Source: Gammaproteobacteria bacterium (GTDB lineage: Bacteria > Pseudomonadota > Gammaproteobacteria > Xanthomonadales > Marinicellaceae). From it: a stretch of DNA of 64,000 bases. Shown piece by piece: positions 8,285-17,703 of the stretch (positions are counted from its first letter, which is position 1; each line of letters begins with the position of its first letter). Both the position numbers and the translations under genes were made by a program. The stretch is taken from positions 124,001 through 188,000 of the forward strand of contig JAWLAO010000004.1 in NCBI GenBank assembly GCA_041395445.1, written 5' to 3'. The notes beneath the pieces are model-generated. The model was not told the origin of the DNA. It did no database searches and saw only the letters and a program-made list of their open reading frames with translations.

Positions 8285-9122
8285 AATCCTTGCACCGGGT
8301 GTGTACAGCACCATTCAAGACCAGGGAAGATTTGGTTTCAGAAATATCGGCGTGCCGGTGAGTGGTTTTATGGATAAAACCAGTGCCAAGCTGGCGAATT
8401 CTTTACTGAATAATGAACTGGATGCAGCCGTCATTGAAACTTTAGGGATGGGGCTGAAATTGAAATTTCATCAGCGAACTTATATTTCAATCTGTGGAGC
8501 TCAATGTGATATAACAATCAATCAAAATCCTGTTTCTCAAAATAGTGTTCTGGAGGTTCGGCAAAACGATATTTTACACTTCGGCAAAGTACAAAAAGGA
8601 ATCTGGTGTTATTTGTCCATTGCCGGAGGCTTCCAAGCTGAAGTCGTTCTGTCCTCTAGAAGTTTCTTTCAAGGAATCACAAAAAAATCAAAATTGGAAA
8701 AAGGTGATAGGATTAAAACCTTATCCTCAACTCAACCAATTTTAAATCGCACAAAAGTAAAGCCACAATCGCGATCAATTGATAATCCCATTGAAGTTTT
8801 CAAAGGGCCTGAGTTCAATTCATTAAACAGCCAAACCCAGAGCTACATAGCAAACTCCTCTTTCCAAGTATCAAAAGCAATCAACCGTATGGCTTACAAA
8901 CTGGAAAAAGACCACAAACTCTCCGCCAAAGAAATCATCACCTCACCGGTTCAACCCGGAACAGTTCAACTCACACCAAGCGGTGAACTCATTGTTTTGA
9001 TGCAAGACTGCCAAACCACCGGCGGCTACGCCCGAGTTCTTCAACTCACTGAACAATCTCTCAGCAAACTGGCACAAATTGGTTCTGGTGAAAGTGTTGA
9101 GCTTTTATTGATTGAGTTTTAA
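8274..9122 (+). CDS. pxpC: 5-oxoprolinase subunit C (KipA-like)
   Basis: A 282-residue member of the KipA/allophanate hydrolase subunit 2 (biotin-dependent carboxylase-like) family. Markers are APGVYSTIQDQGRFGFRNIGVPVSG near the N-terminus, the block YISICGAQCDI, and the C-terminal SPVQPGTVQLTPSGELIVLM then DCQTTGGYARV. It is a little shorter than the E. coli protein (about 310). It is the last gene of the operon, overlapping pxpB by 11 nt. No strong terminator is visible in the 85 nt that follow. Confidence 0.92.
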   Translation: MSVEILAPGVYSTIQDQGRFGFRNIGVPVSGFMDKTSAKLANSLLNNELDAAVIETLGMGLKLKFHQRTYISICGAQCDITINQNPVSQNSVLEVRQNDILHFGKVQKGIWCYLSIAGGFQAEVVLSSRSFFQGITKKSKLEKGDRIKTLSSTQPILNRTKVKPQSRSIDNPIEVFKGPEFNSLNSQTQSYIANSSFQVSKAINRMAYKLEKDHKLSAKEIITSPVQPGTVQLTPSGELIVLMQDCQTTGGYARVLQLTEQSLSKLAQIGSGESVELLLIEF

Positions 9123-9207
9123 TTTCTAAATATAAAACTCTTAATCGGTGTTTGATATAGCTTCAAGTTATTAATCAAAAAATAGAGCTATGTTTTAGTT
9201 ATAGTAA

Positions 9208-9831
9208 TCAAATGGTTGTATAGAGAGTAAATACCTGTCCGTTTGAGTCTTTTTTTATCTCCATGATATTATTTTTTAAAAAGAAATCTGTCATGTCTGT
9301 ACTACAATCTACGAGTTTCTTATATTGACTGAAGTAAATATGATTATGAGGTTGTGTGTTTTTATCAAAGAATAACTTACCGTCATCCGTATAAATTGCC
9401 TGAATTAATTTATTAGCAACAAGTATATCCAGAGTGTCATCGAAGATACCCATGTTGTAATTTAGGAATTCATCAATATAATAGTTCTTCAATTCGCTAT
9501 ACTCAGAGTGAGAAGAGTTTATTCTTATTTGTAACAACAGTGATTTGACAATATTTATTAAGTTTTTAGGTATTTTTATTTTTCTCAAGTCACTATCTAT
9601 GTTGTATTTGTATATTAATTTCTGATGCAAGCATGTGATGTTCAAGAATAATTTTCGTACTTGATTTTTTTGCAATGTGTGTGTTGACTTGACGTGAGTA
9701 TTCGACCCCTGAAATTCTTGATAGAATATTAATTCTGCAAATTGACCACACCATTGTCGAATAACTTTTTTGGTGCTTTCCAACGATAATTTAATGGTAT
9801 TGTGAGTTTTTATAAATATTATTTTGTACAT
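9208..9831 (-). CDS. Divergent Fur-superfamily regulator with N-terminal extension
   Basis: A protein of about 207 residues from ATG 9831 (AGGAAG upstream); a GTG at 9858 is the longer alternative. The second half looks like a Fur-type winged helix plus dimerisation segment: SEYSELKNYYIDEFLNYNMG, then DDTLDILVANKLIQAIY, then KLFFDKNTQPHNHIYF. The last block resembles the FDTNT-x-x-HHH segment of Irr/Fur proteins. The first hundred residues match nothing I know, and the CxxC structural zinc motifs of Fur are absent. The gene is markedly AT-rich. A perfect palindrome of Fur-box type lies just upstream, consistent with autoregulation. The Fur assignment is by eye. Confidence 0.55.
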   Translation of the reverse strand: MYKIIFIKTHNTIKLSLESTKKVIRQWCGQFAELIFYQEFQGSNTHVKSTHTLQKNQVRKLFLNITCLHQKLIYKYNIDSDLRKIKIPKNLINIVKSLLLQIRINSSHSEYSELKNYYIDEFLNYNMGIFDDTLDILVANKLIQAIYTDDGKLFFDKNTQPHNHIYFSQYKKLVDCSTDMTDFFLKNNIMEIKKDSNGQVFTLYTTI

Positions 9832-9882
9832 TGTATTAATTTTCTTCCTGTCGCACACATTCTAAATGTTATTAATAGCCAG

Positions 9883-9913
9883 ATTGTAAATGATAATGAT
9901 TATCATTTACAAT
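9883..9913. promoter_or_regulatory. 31-bp perfect palindrome resembling a Fur box
   Basis: Positions 9883-9913 read the same on both strands apart from the central base at 9898. The core AATGATAATGATTATCATT matches the Fur box consensus (GATAATGATAATCATTATC) closely. It lies 50-80 bp upstream of the chosen start of the Fur-like gene and 190 bp upstream of parC, so the regulator gene is the likelier target. Confidence 0.8.
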
Positions 9914-10101
9914 AAAAATAATCTGAATTCTTTTTAATGGGTACCAAAATTAATCTAATGTTTCTTGGTAACTGAGTTTCGTTACTTAGTTTAGCGGGAT
10001 AACTTTTATAGAATGACTTCCTTTTAATGTATTTTATTCTGTTAGTGTTACTATCTTTTTTACCTAAGTGTAAAATGAGCTTTTTCAAATTTTCGGAATA
10101 A

Positions 10102-12336
10102 ATGTCAAAAATACTCGATTTTGAAATCATGCCGATGGGCGAATATGCGGAGAAAGCCTATTTGGATTATTCTATGTATGTGGTTCTCGACAGGGCTTTG
10201 CCATTTGTTGGCGATGGGTTGAAGCCGGTTCAACGGCGAATTGTTTATGCCATGAGTGAACTGGGTTTATCAGCCAAATCCAAACATAAAAAATCTGCTC
10301 GTACCATTGGTGATGTGATTGGTAAATACCATCCTCACGGTGATTCTGCCAGTTATGAGGCGATGGTATTGATGGCACAACCGTTTTCTTATCGTTATCC
10401 ATTAGTTGACGGGCAAGGAAACTTTGGCTCACCGGATGATCCCAAGTCTTTTGCAGCGATGAGATATACCGAATCTCGTTTGACAGCTTATTCCAAATGT
10501 ATGTTGCAGGAAGTTCCTCACGGAACAGTGGATTGGCAGCCTAATTTTGACGGCACACTTCAGGAACCAGTATTTTTACCGGCAAGATTGCCCAATATTT
10601 TACTCAATGGTGGTTCAGGAATTGCTGTGGGAATGGCAACGGATATTCCTCCTCATAATTTAAGAGAAGTTTCGGCAGCATTATTCCAACTTCTTGACCA
10701 CCCGGATTCAACCATTGAGGATTTATGTCAACATGTTCAGGGACCGGATTTCCCAACCGATGCTGAAATCATCACGCCTCGTGAGGAAATCATTGATATT
10801 TATACCAATGGAACAGGCAGTATTCGCATGCGTTGTGTGCATAACAGAGAAGATAAGAATATTGTTATCACTGCTCTTCCTCACCAAGCCAGTCCAGCAA
10901 AAGTGATGGATCAGATTGCCGCTCAGATTCAATCCAAAAAACTGCCAATGATTGAAGATTTGCGTGACGAATCCGATCATGAGAATCCGTTCCGTTTGGT
11001 GATTATTCCACGTTCGAATCGTATTGATTATGAAGGGTTAATGAGTCACCTCTATGCAACCACAGATTTAGAAAAGACTTTCAGAGTTAATCTCAACATG
11101 ATTGGTCTGGACAAACGTCCGCAAGTTAAAGATTTGAAGAAAATATTGCAGGAGTGGTTAATTTTCCGAACGGAAACAGTGCGCAGACGATTGCAATTTC
11201 GCCTTGATAAAGTGGAAGCTCGTTTGCATATTCTGGAAGGCTTATTGATCGCTTATCTGGATTTAGACGAAGTCATTCGTATTATTCGTGAAGAAGAAAA
11301 TCCGAAAGAAACATTAATCGCTACGTTCAAACTCACAGATATTCAGGCTGAAGCCATTCTTGAAACTAAATTAAGAAATCTGGCGCGATTGGAAGAGATG
11401 AAAATTCGCACCGAACAAATGGAGTTGATGGCAGAAAGAGACGAGCTTTCAGGAACTTTAAAATCACGAGCCCGATTGAAAAAACTGATAAAAACAGAAA
11501 TCATGGAAGATACTGAGCTTTATGGTGATGAACGCCGAAGCATGATTGTTAACCGTGAAGCTGCTAAAGTTTTTGATGAAACCAGTATCGTTCCAAATGA
11601 GCCGAATACCATTGTTTTATCCAAAGCCGGTTGGGTCAGAGCCGCCAAAGGGCATGATATTGACGTAGCCAATCTCAGTTACAAAGCCGGTGATGAATAT
11701 GCTCATCATGCGCGAGGACGAAGCAACTTGAATGCGGTTTTTCTCAGCAATGACGGACGTTCATTTTCTCTGCTATCCAATACCTTACCTTCTGCGAGAG
11801 GACAGGGCGAGCCTTTGACGGCAAAATTCAAGTTGCCGGAAGAAAGTTATTTTGTAGCAACTGTTTGTGAACAGCCGAACAGTATGCTTTTACTGGCAAG
11901 TTCTGCCGGATATGGTTTTGTGACAGAAGCTGAAAATCTCTATTCGAAAGTCAAAGCCGGCAAACATATTATTTCTGTTCCCAAAGGATTTACCGCATTA
12001 CCTCCCAAAGTCATAAAAGATGTCAGTAGTGATTATATTGTTTGTGCGGGAAGTGCCGGTCACTTATTGGCTTTTCCGGTGCATGAATTACCGCAACTGG
12101 CGAAAGGAAAAGGCAACAAGATGATAAATATTCCGCCAAAACTACTTAATTCCGGAGAGGAATATATGGTTGATATGTTGGTCATTAGTGAAGACGATTC
12201 TTTCCTTGTTTGGTCAGGAGCTCGTTATATTCGCATCAAGTGGAAAGATTTACAAAACTTCCTCGGCAACAGAGCCAAACGCGGGAATTTATTACCTAAA
12301 GGTTTCAGAAATATCGACAAATTAGAAAAAGAGTAA
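10102..12336 (+). CDS. parC: DNA topoisomerase IV subunit A
   Basis: A 744-residue protein (E. coli 752) with the type IIA winged helix and catalytic tyrosine region (AAMRYTESRL), and the determining-region block HPHGDSASYEAMVLMAQPF. The positions equivalent to E. coli Ser80 and Glu84 are wild type, so no target-site quinolone resistance is predicted. The C-terminal beta-pinwheel runs from about residue 500. It decatenates chromosomes together with ParE, which is not in this window. The start has GGAATAA directly upstream. Confidence 0.95.
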   Translation: MSKILDFEIMPMGEYAEKAYLDYSMYVVLDRALPFVGDGLKPVQRRIVYAMSELGLSAKSKHKKSARTIGDVIGKYHPHGDSASYEAMVLMAQPFSYRYPLVDGQGNFGSPDDPKSFAAMRYTESRLTAYSKCMLQEVPHGTVDWQPNFDGTLQEPVFLPARLPNILLNGGSGIAVGMATDIPPHNLREVSAALFQLLDHPDSTIEDLCQHVQGPDFPTDAEIITPREEIIDIYTNGTGSIRMRCVHNREDKNIVITALPHQASPAKVMDQIAAQIQSKKLPMIEDLRDESDHENPFRLVIIPRSNRIDYEGLMSHLYATTDLEKTFRVNLNMIGLDKRPQVKDLKKILQEWLIFRTETVRRRLQFRLDKVEARLHILEGLLIAYLDLDEVIRIIREEENPKETLIATFKLTDIQAEAILETKLRNLARLEEMKIRTEQMELMAERDELSGTLKSRARLKKLIKTEIMEDTELYGDERRSMIVNREAAKVFDETSIVPNEPNTIVLSKAGWVRAAKGHDIDVANLSYKAGDEYAHHARGRSNLNAVFLSNDGRSFSLLSNTLPSARGQGEPLTAKFKLPEESYFVATVCEQPNSMLLLASSAGYGFVTEAENLYSKVKAGKHIISVPKGFTALPPKVIKDVSSDYIVCAGSAGHLLAFPVHELPQLAKGKGNKMINIPPKLLNSGEEYMVDMLVISEDDSFLVWSGARYIRIKWKDLQNFLGNRAKRGNLLPKGFRNIDKLEKE

Positions 12337-12386
12337 CTTTTTGAAAAGTTGATTGTCTGACAAAGTAATTGGCGTGAGAAAGTTTT

Positions 12387-13109
12387 ATGGGTAAAAAATT
12401 ATTTATTGCTTTAGTTCTGATTTCAATTGCATTTTTTTTCTATTGGTCGATGGGAACAGAGAAAAGGATTTCTAATTGTATTGATAAACTCATCGCTGAT
12501 AACAACTTGCAGAACATAACCTCCAAAACACAAAATCGTGGGAAATTCCCGATACTGGAAGGCGAATTAACTAAAGAGCAACATAAGCATTTGATTAGTC
12601 AAATTCAACAAACTTGTGATGTAGCAGAGGTGCAGGACTTTATTAAAGTTGTCGAGAATGAAGCCCCCTTATTTGCCGAGTTGAATATTCAGATTGATAG
12701 TTTTAATCATATTATTTATCTTCGTGGTGTCGTGAATGATAAGAGAGAACATGATGATATTATTGAAAATGTTATGGCTGTTTCTCCTGACTATACACTC
12801 TCACACCAAATTTATATTGATGATGGAGTTAAAAAAATTGAATTTGCCGAGAATATTGCATTACTTATTCCTGCAATCTCTGAAATCAAATACTCCGATA
12901 TTACAGTTTCGGAGAATCAAGTCATTCTCAAGGGTTTAATTCGGGATAAAATTAGATTCGACGAAACAATGAGTCAGCTCAATGAACTTTTAGCTGACAA
13001 TTTTGAAATCATCAATCAGTTAGAGTTGGGTATTGAAACAGAAATTGAAATTGAAAATCTGGAGTTTGAGAAACCCGAGCTTCCTGAATTGGACTTTAGA
13101 AATAATTAA
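12387..13109 (+). CDS. Membrane-anchored BON-domain protein
   Basis: A 240-residue protein with one N-terminal membrane helix (residues about 4-20) and a periplasmic body. Two BON-like repeats are visible: around LNIQIDSFNHIIYLRGVVNDKREHDDII, and ITVSENQVILKGLIRDKIRFDETM. BON domains bind phospholipids or act as envelope adaptors. The tail is rich in Glu and ends without the OmpA peptidoglycan-binding domain often found after such repeats. It lies 50 bp behind parC on the same strand. The molecular function is unknown. Confidence 0.6.
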   Translation: MGKKLFIALVLISIAFFFYWSMGTEKRISNCIDKLIADNNLQNITSKTQNRGKFPILEGELTKEQHKHLISQIQQTCDVAEVQDFIKVVENEAPLFAELNIQIDSFNHIIYLRGVVNDKREHDDIIENVMAVSPDYTLSHQIYIDDGVKKIEFAENIALLIPAISEIKYSDITVSENQVILKGLIRDKIRFDETMSQLNELLADNFEIINQLELGIETEIEIENLEFEKPELPELDFRNN

Positions 13110-13181
13110 TTCGACCGGAATAAGCAAAAATCATATAAATCATGTACTATACCCGTGTGTTTTAAGTGTCGAAGATAACTT

Positions 13182-13823
13182 TTGCTTAAATTTAGAGACA
13201 AGAAAAAAAATCGTTTCCCAACATTCTCACTGATTATCTGGATAGTGACGTTGGCTGTAATGGTTTCCTCCTATTTTTTTCATCAGAAGGGTTTCCTCAA
13301 TGAAACCTTTGCCATAAAGCCTAATGAAATTATTAGTCAAATTAAGAGTCAATGGCTTTATTTGCTAAAACTACTCAGTTCGCTATTTGTACATGGAAGC
13401 TGGAAACACTGGTTTGGAAATATGATTTTATTTCTGATTATTGCTTTCCCTTTGGAAAAGAGAATTGGCGGCTTTTGGTTTTTACTGATTTATTTCACTG
13501 CCGGTTTTGCCGGGAACTTGTATTGTATTTATTACCTTTCCGGTTCTGAGAACTATCTCATCGGGGCTAGTGGAGCCGTTTCAGGAATACTGGGGGCGTG
13601 GATTGTTTTATTTCCTTCGTTGAAAATCAGTATTATAATACCCATCGGATTTTATATGCAGAAAGCGGAAATCCCTGTACTTCTGTTATCTCTAATCTGG
13701 TTAGGAATCCAGATTGTTTTGCAGCTTGTCAGCCCACTGGATTATTCCATTGTTTGGATTAGTCATGTGGTCGGGTTTATAACAGGTTTTTCTTTGGCCT
13801 GGCTTTATAGAATTGCTAATTAG
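13182..13823 (+). CDS. Rhomboid-family intramembrane serine protease
   Basis: A 213-residue protein with about six transmembrane segments. Diagnostic features are HGSWKHWFGNM in the loop 1/TM2 region, GASGAVSGILGAW with the catalytic serine in G-A-S-G, and SHVVGFITGF with the catalytic histidine. It should cleave membrane proteins within the inner membrane. The start is a TTG at 13182; no ATG lies close downstream, so it is provisional. It is the first of a tight set running to trkA: 15 nt to the DUF1820 gene, then 4-nt overlaps. I see no GlyGly-CTERM substrate nearby, so it is not labelled a rhombosortase. Confidence 0.85.
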   Translation: MLKFRDKKKNRFPTFSLIIWIVTLAVMVSSYFFHQKGFLNETFAIKPNEIISQIKSQWLYLLKLLSSLFVHGSWKHWFGNMILFLIIAFPLEKRIGGFWFLLIYFTAGFAGNLYCIYYLSGSENYLIGASGAVSGILGAWIVLFPSLKISIIIPIGFYMQKAEIPVLLLSLIWLGIQIVLQLVSPLDYSIVWISHVVGFITGFSLAWLYRIAN

Positions 13824-13838
13824 GAGTAGAATTAAAGC

Positions 13839-14162
13839 ATGAATGATGAGATTCTTTATAAAGTAATATTTTATTGTCGATCCAAGATATATGAGCTGTA
13901 CGCCAGAGATGTTTTCTCAAGTGAGTTGTACGGTTTTATTTATGTTGGAGAGTTGGTTTTTGATCAAAACCAAAGCATTGTGATTGATCCTGCCGAAGAA
14001 AAGCTTCGTGAAGAATTTAAAAACATCAATGTTTTACACCTGCCAATGCAAAGTGTTATCCGCATTGATGAGGTCAAGAAAAAACAAGCCTGTAAAATTC
14101 GGGAAATCAAAGATGGTGAAAATATTATGCCATTTCCTGTCATGCCCAATATTTCAAAATGA
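13839..14162 (+). CDS. DUF1820 family protein
   Basis: A 107-residue cytoplasmic protein matching DUF1820: YKVIFYCRSKIYELYARDVF, GFIYVGELVFD, VIDPAEEKLREEFKN, SVIRIDEVKKK, and the C-terminal NIMPFPVMP. The family is widespread in gammaproteobacteria with no known biochemical role. It overlaps the following regulator gene by 4 nt, so the two are translationally coupled. Confidence 0.88.
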   Translation: MNDEILYKVIFYCRSKIYELYARDVFSSELYGFIYVGELVFDQNQSIVIDPAEEKLREEFKNINVLHLPMQSVIRIDEVKKKQACKIREIKDGENIMPFPVMPNISK

Positions 14163-15490
14163 AACAGGAACACATTTTAATTGTTGATGATGAGCCGGAT
14201 ATCAGGAACCTGATTTCTGACATCCTCGCGGATGAAGGCTATTCAGTTGCCACTGCTGCCAATGGAGAAGAGGCAAATCAACAATTAAGTATCAGTTCTC
14301 CGAGTCTTATTTTGTTGGATATCTGGATGCCGGATATTGATGGTATCAGCCTGATGAAAGGTTGGTTGGAGAAACAACTGGTAGCAGCTCCAATTGTTAT
14401 GATGTCCGGACACGGCACAGTAGAAACAGCCGTCGAAGCAACACGCCTTGGAGCTAAAGATTTTATCGAAAAACCATTGTCATTGGCAAAACTTTTACAA
14501 ACTGTTTCCAGCACAATTGAGCAAAACAAAACTGAGACCATTATAGAGAAAACTCAGATTATTGAACCAATTGGGAATTCAGCAGCAATTCAATCCGTGC
14601 GCTCGAAGCTGGAAAAGTTGTATCAAGCCAAAAACAATCTGCTTATTGAAGGTGAGTACGGAACCGGAAAAAACTCTATCGCCTTATTAATCCATGAAAA
14701 ACGAAATGGCAATAACAGTCCATTAATAAAGTTGGACGTTGATACCTCTGTCGATGAACTGGAGAAAAAATTAACCTCACCCTCAGGGCTTTTTGTTCAA
14801 GCCCAAGGAGGCACATTGGTATTAAACAATATTGAGCGATTGAATAATGAGCAACAAAAACTATTGACATCATTCTTAAAGCACAAACAATTCACATTGT
14901 TTGGTGAAAACTCAGTCCAAATGATAAATTTTGGACTCATTACAATTAGCCAAAAAGAAATAAGTCGTGAAGTTGCAAATGGCTATTTTAGTCCTCAATT
15001 GTTTGAAATATTAAGTGAAGTTCGATTAAGAATTCCTTCGCTCAAAGAAAGGCCTGAAGATATTCCCGAATTATTAAATTATTTTGTAAATACTTTGCCG
15101 GATTTAGAGAATACACCTTACCGGAAAATGTCATTTGCGGCGCAAAACTTATTACGAAACCATCAGTGGAACAATAATATTCTTGAGCTAAAAAATACCG
15201 TCAGGAAGCTACTTCTTCTTGGAGGAGATGGTGATATCAGCAAAGAAGAAGTGGAATCTTTACTGGAACAGAACAAATTAGAAGCCGGTAACCAAGGAAC
15301 AAAGAGTTGGTATCATTTACCACTACGAGAAGCTCGTGATGAGTTTGAAAAAGATTATCTCCTTCATCAACTTGAGGCTGTTGATGGCAGAGTTGGCAAA
15401 TTAGCTGAAGTTGCCGGAATGGAAAGAACTCACTTGTATCGCAAATTAAGAGCGTTGAATATCAACCCTAAAGAAGTGGGTAAATCATGA
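14159..15490 (+). CDS. NtrX-type response regulator with degenerate AAA+ domain
   Basis: A 443-residue protein with a receiver domain (acidic pocket D10-D11, phospho-acceptor D54, K105), a central AAA+-like domain, and a Fis-type helix-turn-helix at the C-terminus (LAEVAGMERTHLYRKLRALNI). The order is that of sigma-54 activators of the NtrX group. However, Walker A reads GEYGTGKNS (165-173), the GAFTGA loop is absent with the segment between Walker A and B shortened, and Walker B reads TLVLNNIERL with N223-N224 replacing the catalytic D-E. It should therefore not remodel sigma-54 polymerase in the usual way. No NtrY-type kinase is next to it. It overlaps trkA by 4 nt. Confidence 0.85.
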   Translation: MKQEHILIVDDEPDIRNLISDILADEGYSVATAANGEEANQQLSISSPSLILLDIWMPDIDGISLMKGWLEKQLVAAPIVMMSGHGTVETAVEATRLGAKDFIEKPLSLAKLLQTVSSTIEQNKTETIIEKTQIIEPIGNSAAIQSVRSKLEKLYQAKNNLLIEGEYGTGKNSIALLIHEKRNGNNSPLIKLDVDTSVDELEKKLTSPSGLFVQAQGGTLVLNNIERLNNEQQKLLTSFLKHKQFTLFGENSVQMINFGLITISQKEISREVANGYFSPQLFEILSEVRLRIPSLKERPEDIPELLNYFVNTLPDLENTPYRKMSFAAQNLLRNHQWNNNILELKNTVRKLLLLGGDGDISKEEVESLLEQNKLEAGNQGTKSWYHLPLREARDEFEKDYLLHQLEAVDGRVGKLAEVAGMERTHLYRKLRALNINPKEVGKS

Positions 15491-16863
15491 AGATATTGGT
15501 TTTAGGAGCCGGACAAGTTGGTTCATCCATTGCAGAACATTTATCGAAAGAAAAGAACGATATTACGGTTGTTGATACCAACCTTGAAAAACTTATGGAT
15601 ATGCAAAACAGGCTTGATTTAAAAGCCGTTCATGGTAATGCGTCTCATCCAAGTGTTTTGACTCGTGCCGGTGCCGAAGACGCTGATATGGTGGTAGCTC
15701 TGACGAATAGTGATGAAATCAATATGGTTGCCTGTCAAGTATGCCACAGTATTTTCCACACCCCATTAAAAATTGCTCGAGTCAGACAGTCGGAATATCT
15801 CGATTATCCGGAGTTATTCAAATCCGATCACATGCCAATTGATGTTTTTATCAGTCCGGAAAGACTGGTTACCGAGCATATTCGTCGCCTGATTGATTAT
15901 CCCGGAGCTCTTCAAGTCATGGACTTTGCTCAAGGGTTGGCCCAACTTGTTGGCGTGGTCGCTGATGATGAAGGTCCGTTAATAGGACATCAATTGCGTG
16001 AAATTCATAATTATATGCCAGAGGGTGTGGATGCCAGAGTGGCTGCAATTTTCCGTGATAATCAGGCCATTTCACCGGATGGTGATACGGTTATAAAAAT
16101 CAACGACATGGTGTTCTTTTTTGCCGCCAAAAAAGATATTAAACTGGTCATGCAAACTCTGCGTCACGCAGATCGCCCGGTTAAGAAAGTGATTCTTGCC
16201 GGAGGTGGAAATATTGGCTTTAGTCTGGCAAAAATGTTGGAAAAAGATCACTCAATCAAGGTCATTGAAAATGATAAAAGGCGTTCCCGATTTATTGCAG
16301 AAGAATTAACTAAAGCACTTGTTATCAAAGGCGATTGCACTTCTGAAGAAATATTGTATGAAGAAAATATTGATCAAACTGATATTTTCTGTGCGATTAC
16401 AAATGATGATCAAACCAATCTTTTATCTGCATTAGTAGCTAAAAAAATGGGGGCAAGTAAAGTTCTTACTCTGATCAGCAGTCATAATTATGCACAATTG
16501 CTGGAACGAGACCAAATAGACATTGCTATATCTCCGCAACATATCACCATCGGTGGTTTGCTTGTACATGTCAGAAAAGGCAACATGGCTCGAATTCACT
16601 CTTTAAGAAACGGTGCTGCCGAGGCTATTGAAGTGATTGCTCATGGCGACTCGATGACTTCAAAAGTTATCGGTAGAGAGTTGCAAGACATCAACTTACC
16701 ACCCGGCACAACTATTGGTGGTATTATTCGAGGCAATCAAGTTATCATTGCTCATAGAGATGTTGTCGTCGAACATGAAGATCATATCATTTTGTTTGTT
16801 TCTGACAAACGAAACATCAATGATGTCGAACGACTTTTCCATGTCAGTCCGACATTTATGTAA
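15487..16863 (+). CDS. trkA: Trk system potassium transport regulator TrkA
   Basis: A 458-residue peripheral membrane protein (E. coli 458) with two RCK modules. The first NAD-binding site is ILVLGAGQVGSSIAEHL at the N-terminus, the second VILAGGGNIGFSLAKML near residue 236, and each is followed by a TrkA_C domain. It gates the TrkH/TrkG potassium channel, which is not in this window. It is the last gene of the set running from the rhomboid gene. Its stop is followed by the convergent gspB gene only 17 nt away. Confidence 0.95.
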   Translation: MKILVLGAGQVGSSIAEHLSKEKNDITVVDTNLEKLMDMQNRLDLKAVHGNASHPSVLTRAGAEDADMVVALTNSDEINMVACQVCHSIFHTPLKIARVRQSEYLDYPELFKSDHMPIDVFISPERLVTEHIRRLIDYPGALQVMDFAQGLAQLVGVVADDEGPLIGHQLREIHNYMPEGVDARVAAIFRDNQAISPDGDTVIKINDMVFFFAAKKDIKLVMQTLRHADRPVKKVILAGGGNIGFSLAKMLEKDHSIKVIENDKRRSRFIAEELTKALVIKGDCTSEEILYEENIDQTDIFCAITNDDQTNLLSALVAKKMGASKVLTLISSHNYAQLLERDQIDIAISPQHITIGGLLVHVRKGNMARIHSLRNGAAEAIEVIAHGDSMTSKVIGRELQDINLPPGTTIGGIIRGNQVIIAHRDVVVEHEDHIILFVSDKRNINDVERLFHVSPTFM

Positions 16864-16880
16864 TAAAACCTTAGAAATAA

Positions 16881-17699
16881 TTACAGTTTAGGAATCAAAA
16901 ACTTCTGTCCGTTAAAGTCCAGAACCAATCCTTCCGGCACAATATCGTGTATCAACAGAGTTTCTTCAATCAAATCTCCAATTTCATAATTTTCACCATT
17001 CACAACAACCAATCGACTCTCCTTATTTTGGTCGTAAATATGAATATTAAGTTTGATTTTCGGAATTTCTTTACGGATATTGAAAGGTAACTGATACACA
17101 AAGGGATATTCCTGCTGTTTAATCATTTCAGGAACTTCTTTAATAACAGACTGTTCGTTTTGAGACTTAATAGGTTGAGAATCAACTAGCGAATCATTAT
17201 TGTCAGATTCTTTATTTGGCTCAACCTTTGGTTTTTGAGCAGAATCATTTTTTATTTCAGCTTGCGCCCTATTTTCTTCCGCTTTATTATTTTCAGGCTT
17301 TTGCTTAGCCACCACAGCTTGATCTGGATTTTGAGACTGGCTCACCGGTTGTTTCTGATTCAGTTGCTTTTTGACCTCTTCAGAATTTGGTTTGGCTTTT
17401 TTATTTCCATTCGCCAAACGATTGTTCTTTATATTTAATTTATTTTCTTTGGAAACTTGTTGTGCTGTTTGATTTGGAGTTTCGATTAGTTCTGACTCAC
17501 CTGTATATTCAATTTCTCTAAAACCGAACCAATATGTAACAAATACCGAAATGATGATAAAGAATATCCAAAACAACAATCTCAGGTTGCCCGTTTTTGA
17601 ATTTGAGGAGGAACCAAATTTAAACCCATCTAACGAACTTTTTTCATTATCGTTACGTTGATTGGAAGATTTTTTTAAAGAATCTAATATTGTTGACAT
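16881..17699 (-). CDS. gspB: Type II secretion accessory protein GspB
   Basis: A 272-residue inner-membrane protein: a short cytoplasmic N-terminus, one transmembrane helix (about residues 40-60, LLFWIFFIIISVFVTYWFGF), a long Lys/Gln/Asn-rich linker, and a C-terminal domain of GspB type ending LIHDIVPEGLVLDFNGQKFLIP. In Aeromonas and Vibrio, GspA/ExeA and GspB/ExeB help to insert the secretin through peptidoglycan. It lies 4 nt downstream of gspA. Structural type II secretion genes are absent from the window. Confidence 0.8.
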   Translation of the reverse strand: MSTILDSLKKSSNQRNDNEKSSLDGFKFGSSSNSKTGNLRLLFWIFFIIISVFVTYWFGFREIEYTGESELIETPNQTAQQVSKENKLNIKNNRLANGNKKAKPNSEEVKKQLNQKQPVSQSQNPDQAVVAKQKPENNKAEENRAQAEIKNDSAQKPKVEPNKESDNNDSLVDSQPIKSQNEQSVIKEVPEMIKQQEYPFVYQLPFNIRKEIPKIKLNIHIYDQNKESRLVVVNGENYEIGDLIEETLLIHDIVPEGLVLDFNGQKFLIPKL

Positions 17700-17703
17700 A
17701 ATT

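Noticed and set aside
9903..10130. 75-codon minus-strand frame overlapping the parC start and the palindrome
   Set aside because: It begins within parC, has no ribosome site and a Lys/Asn-rich composition expected from AT-rich intergenic DNA.
13182..13823. Rhomboid gene as a rhombosortase
   Set aside because: No GlyGly-CTERM protein is visible here, and the secreted proteins carry a different C-terminal motif, so a sortase role is not supported.
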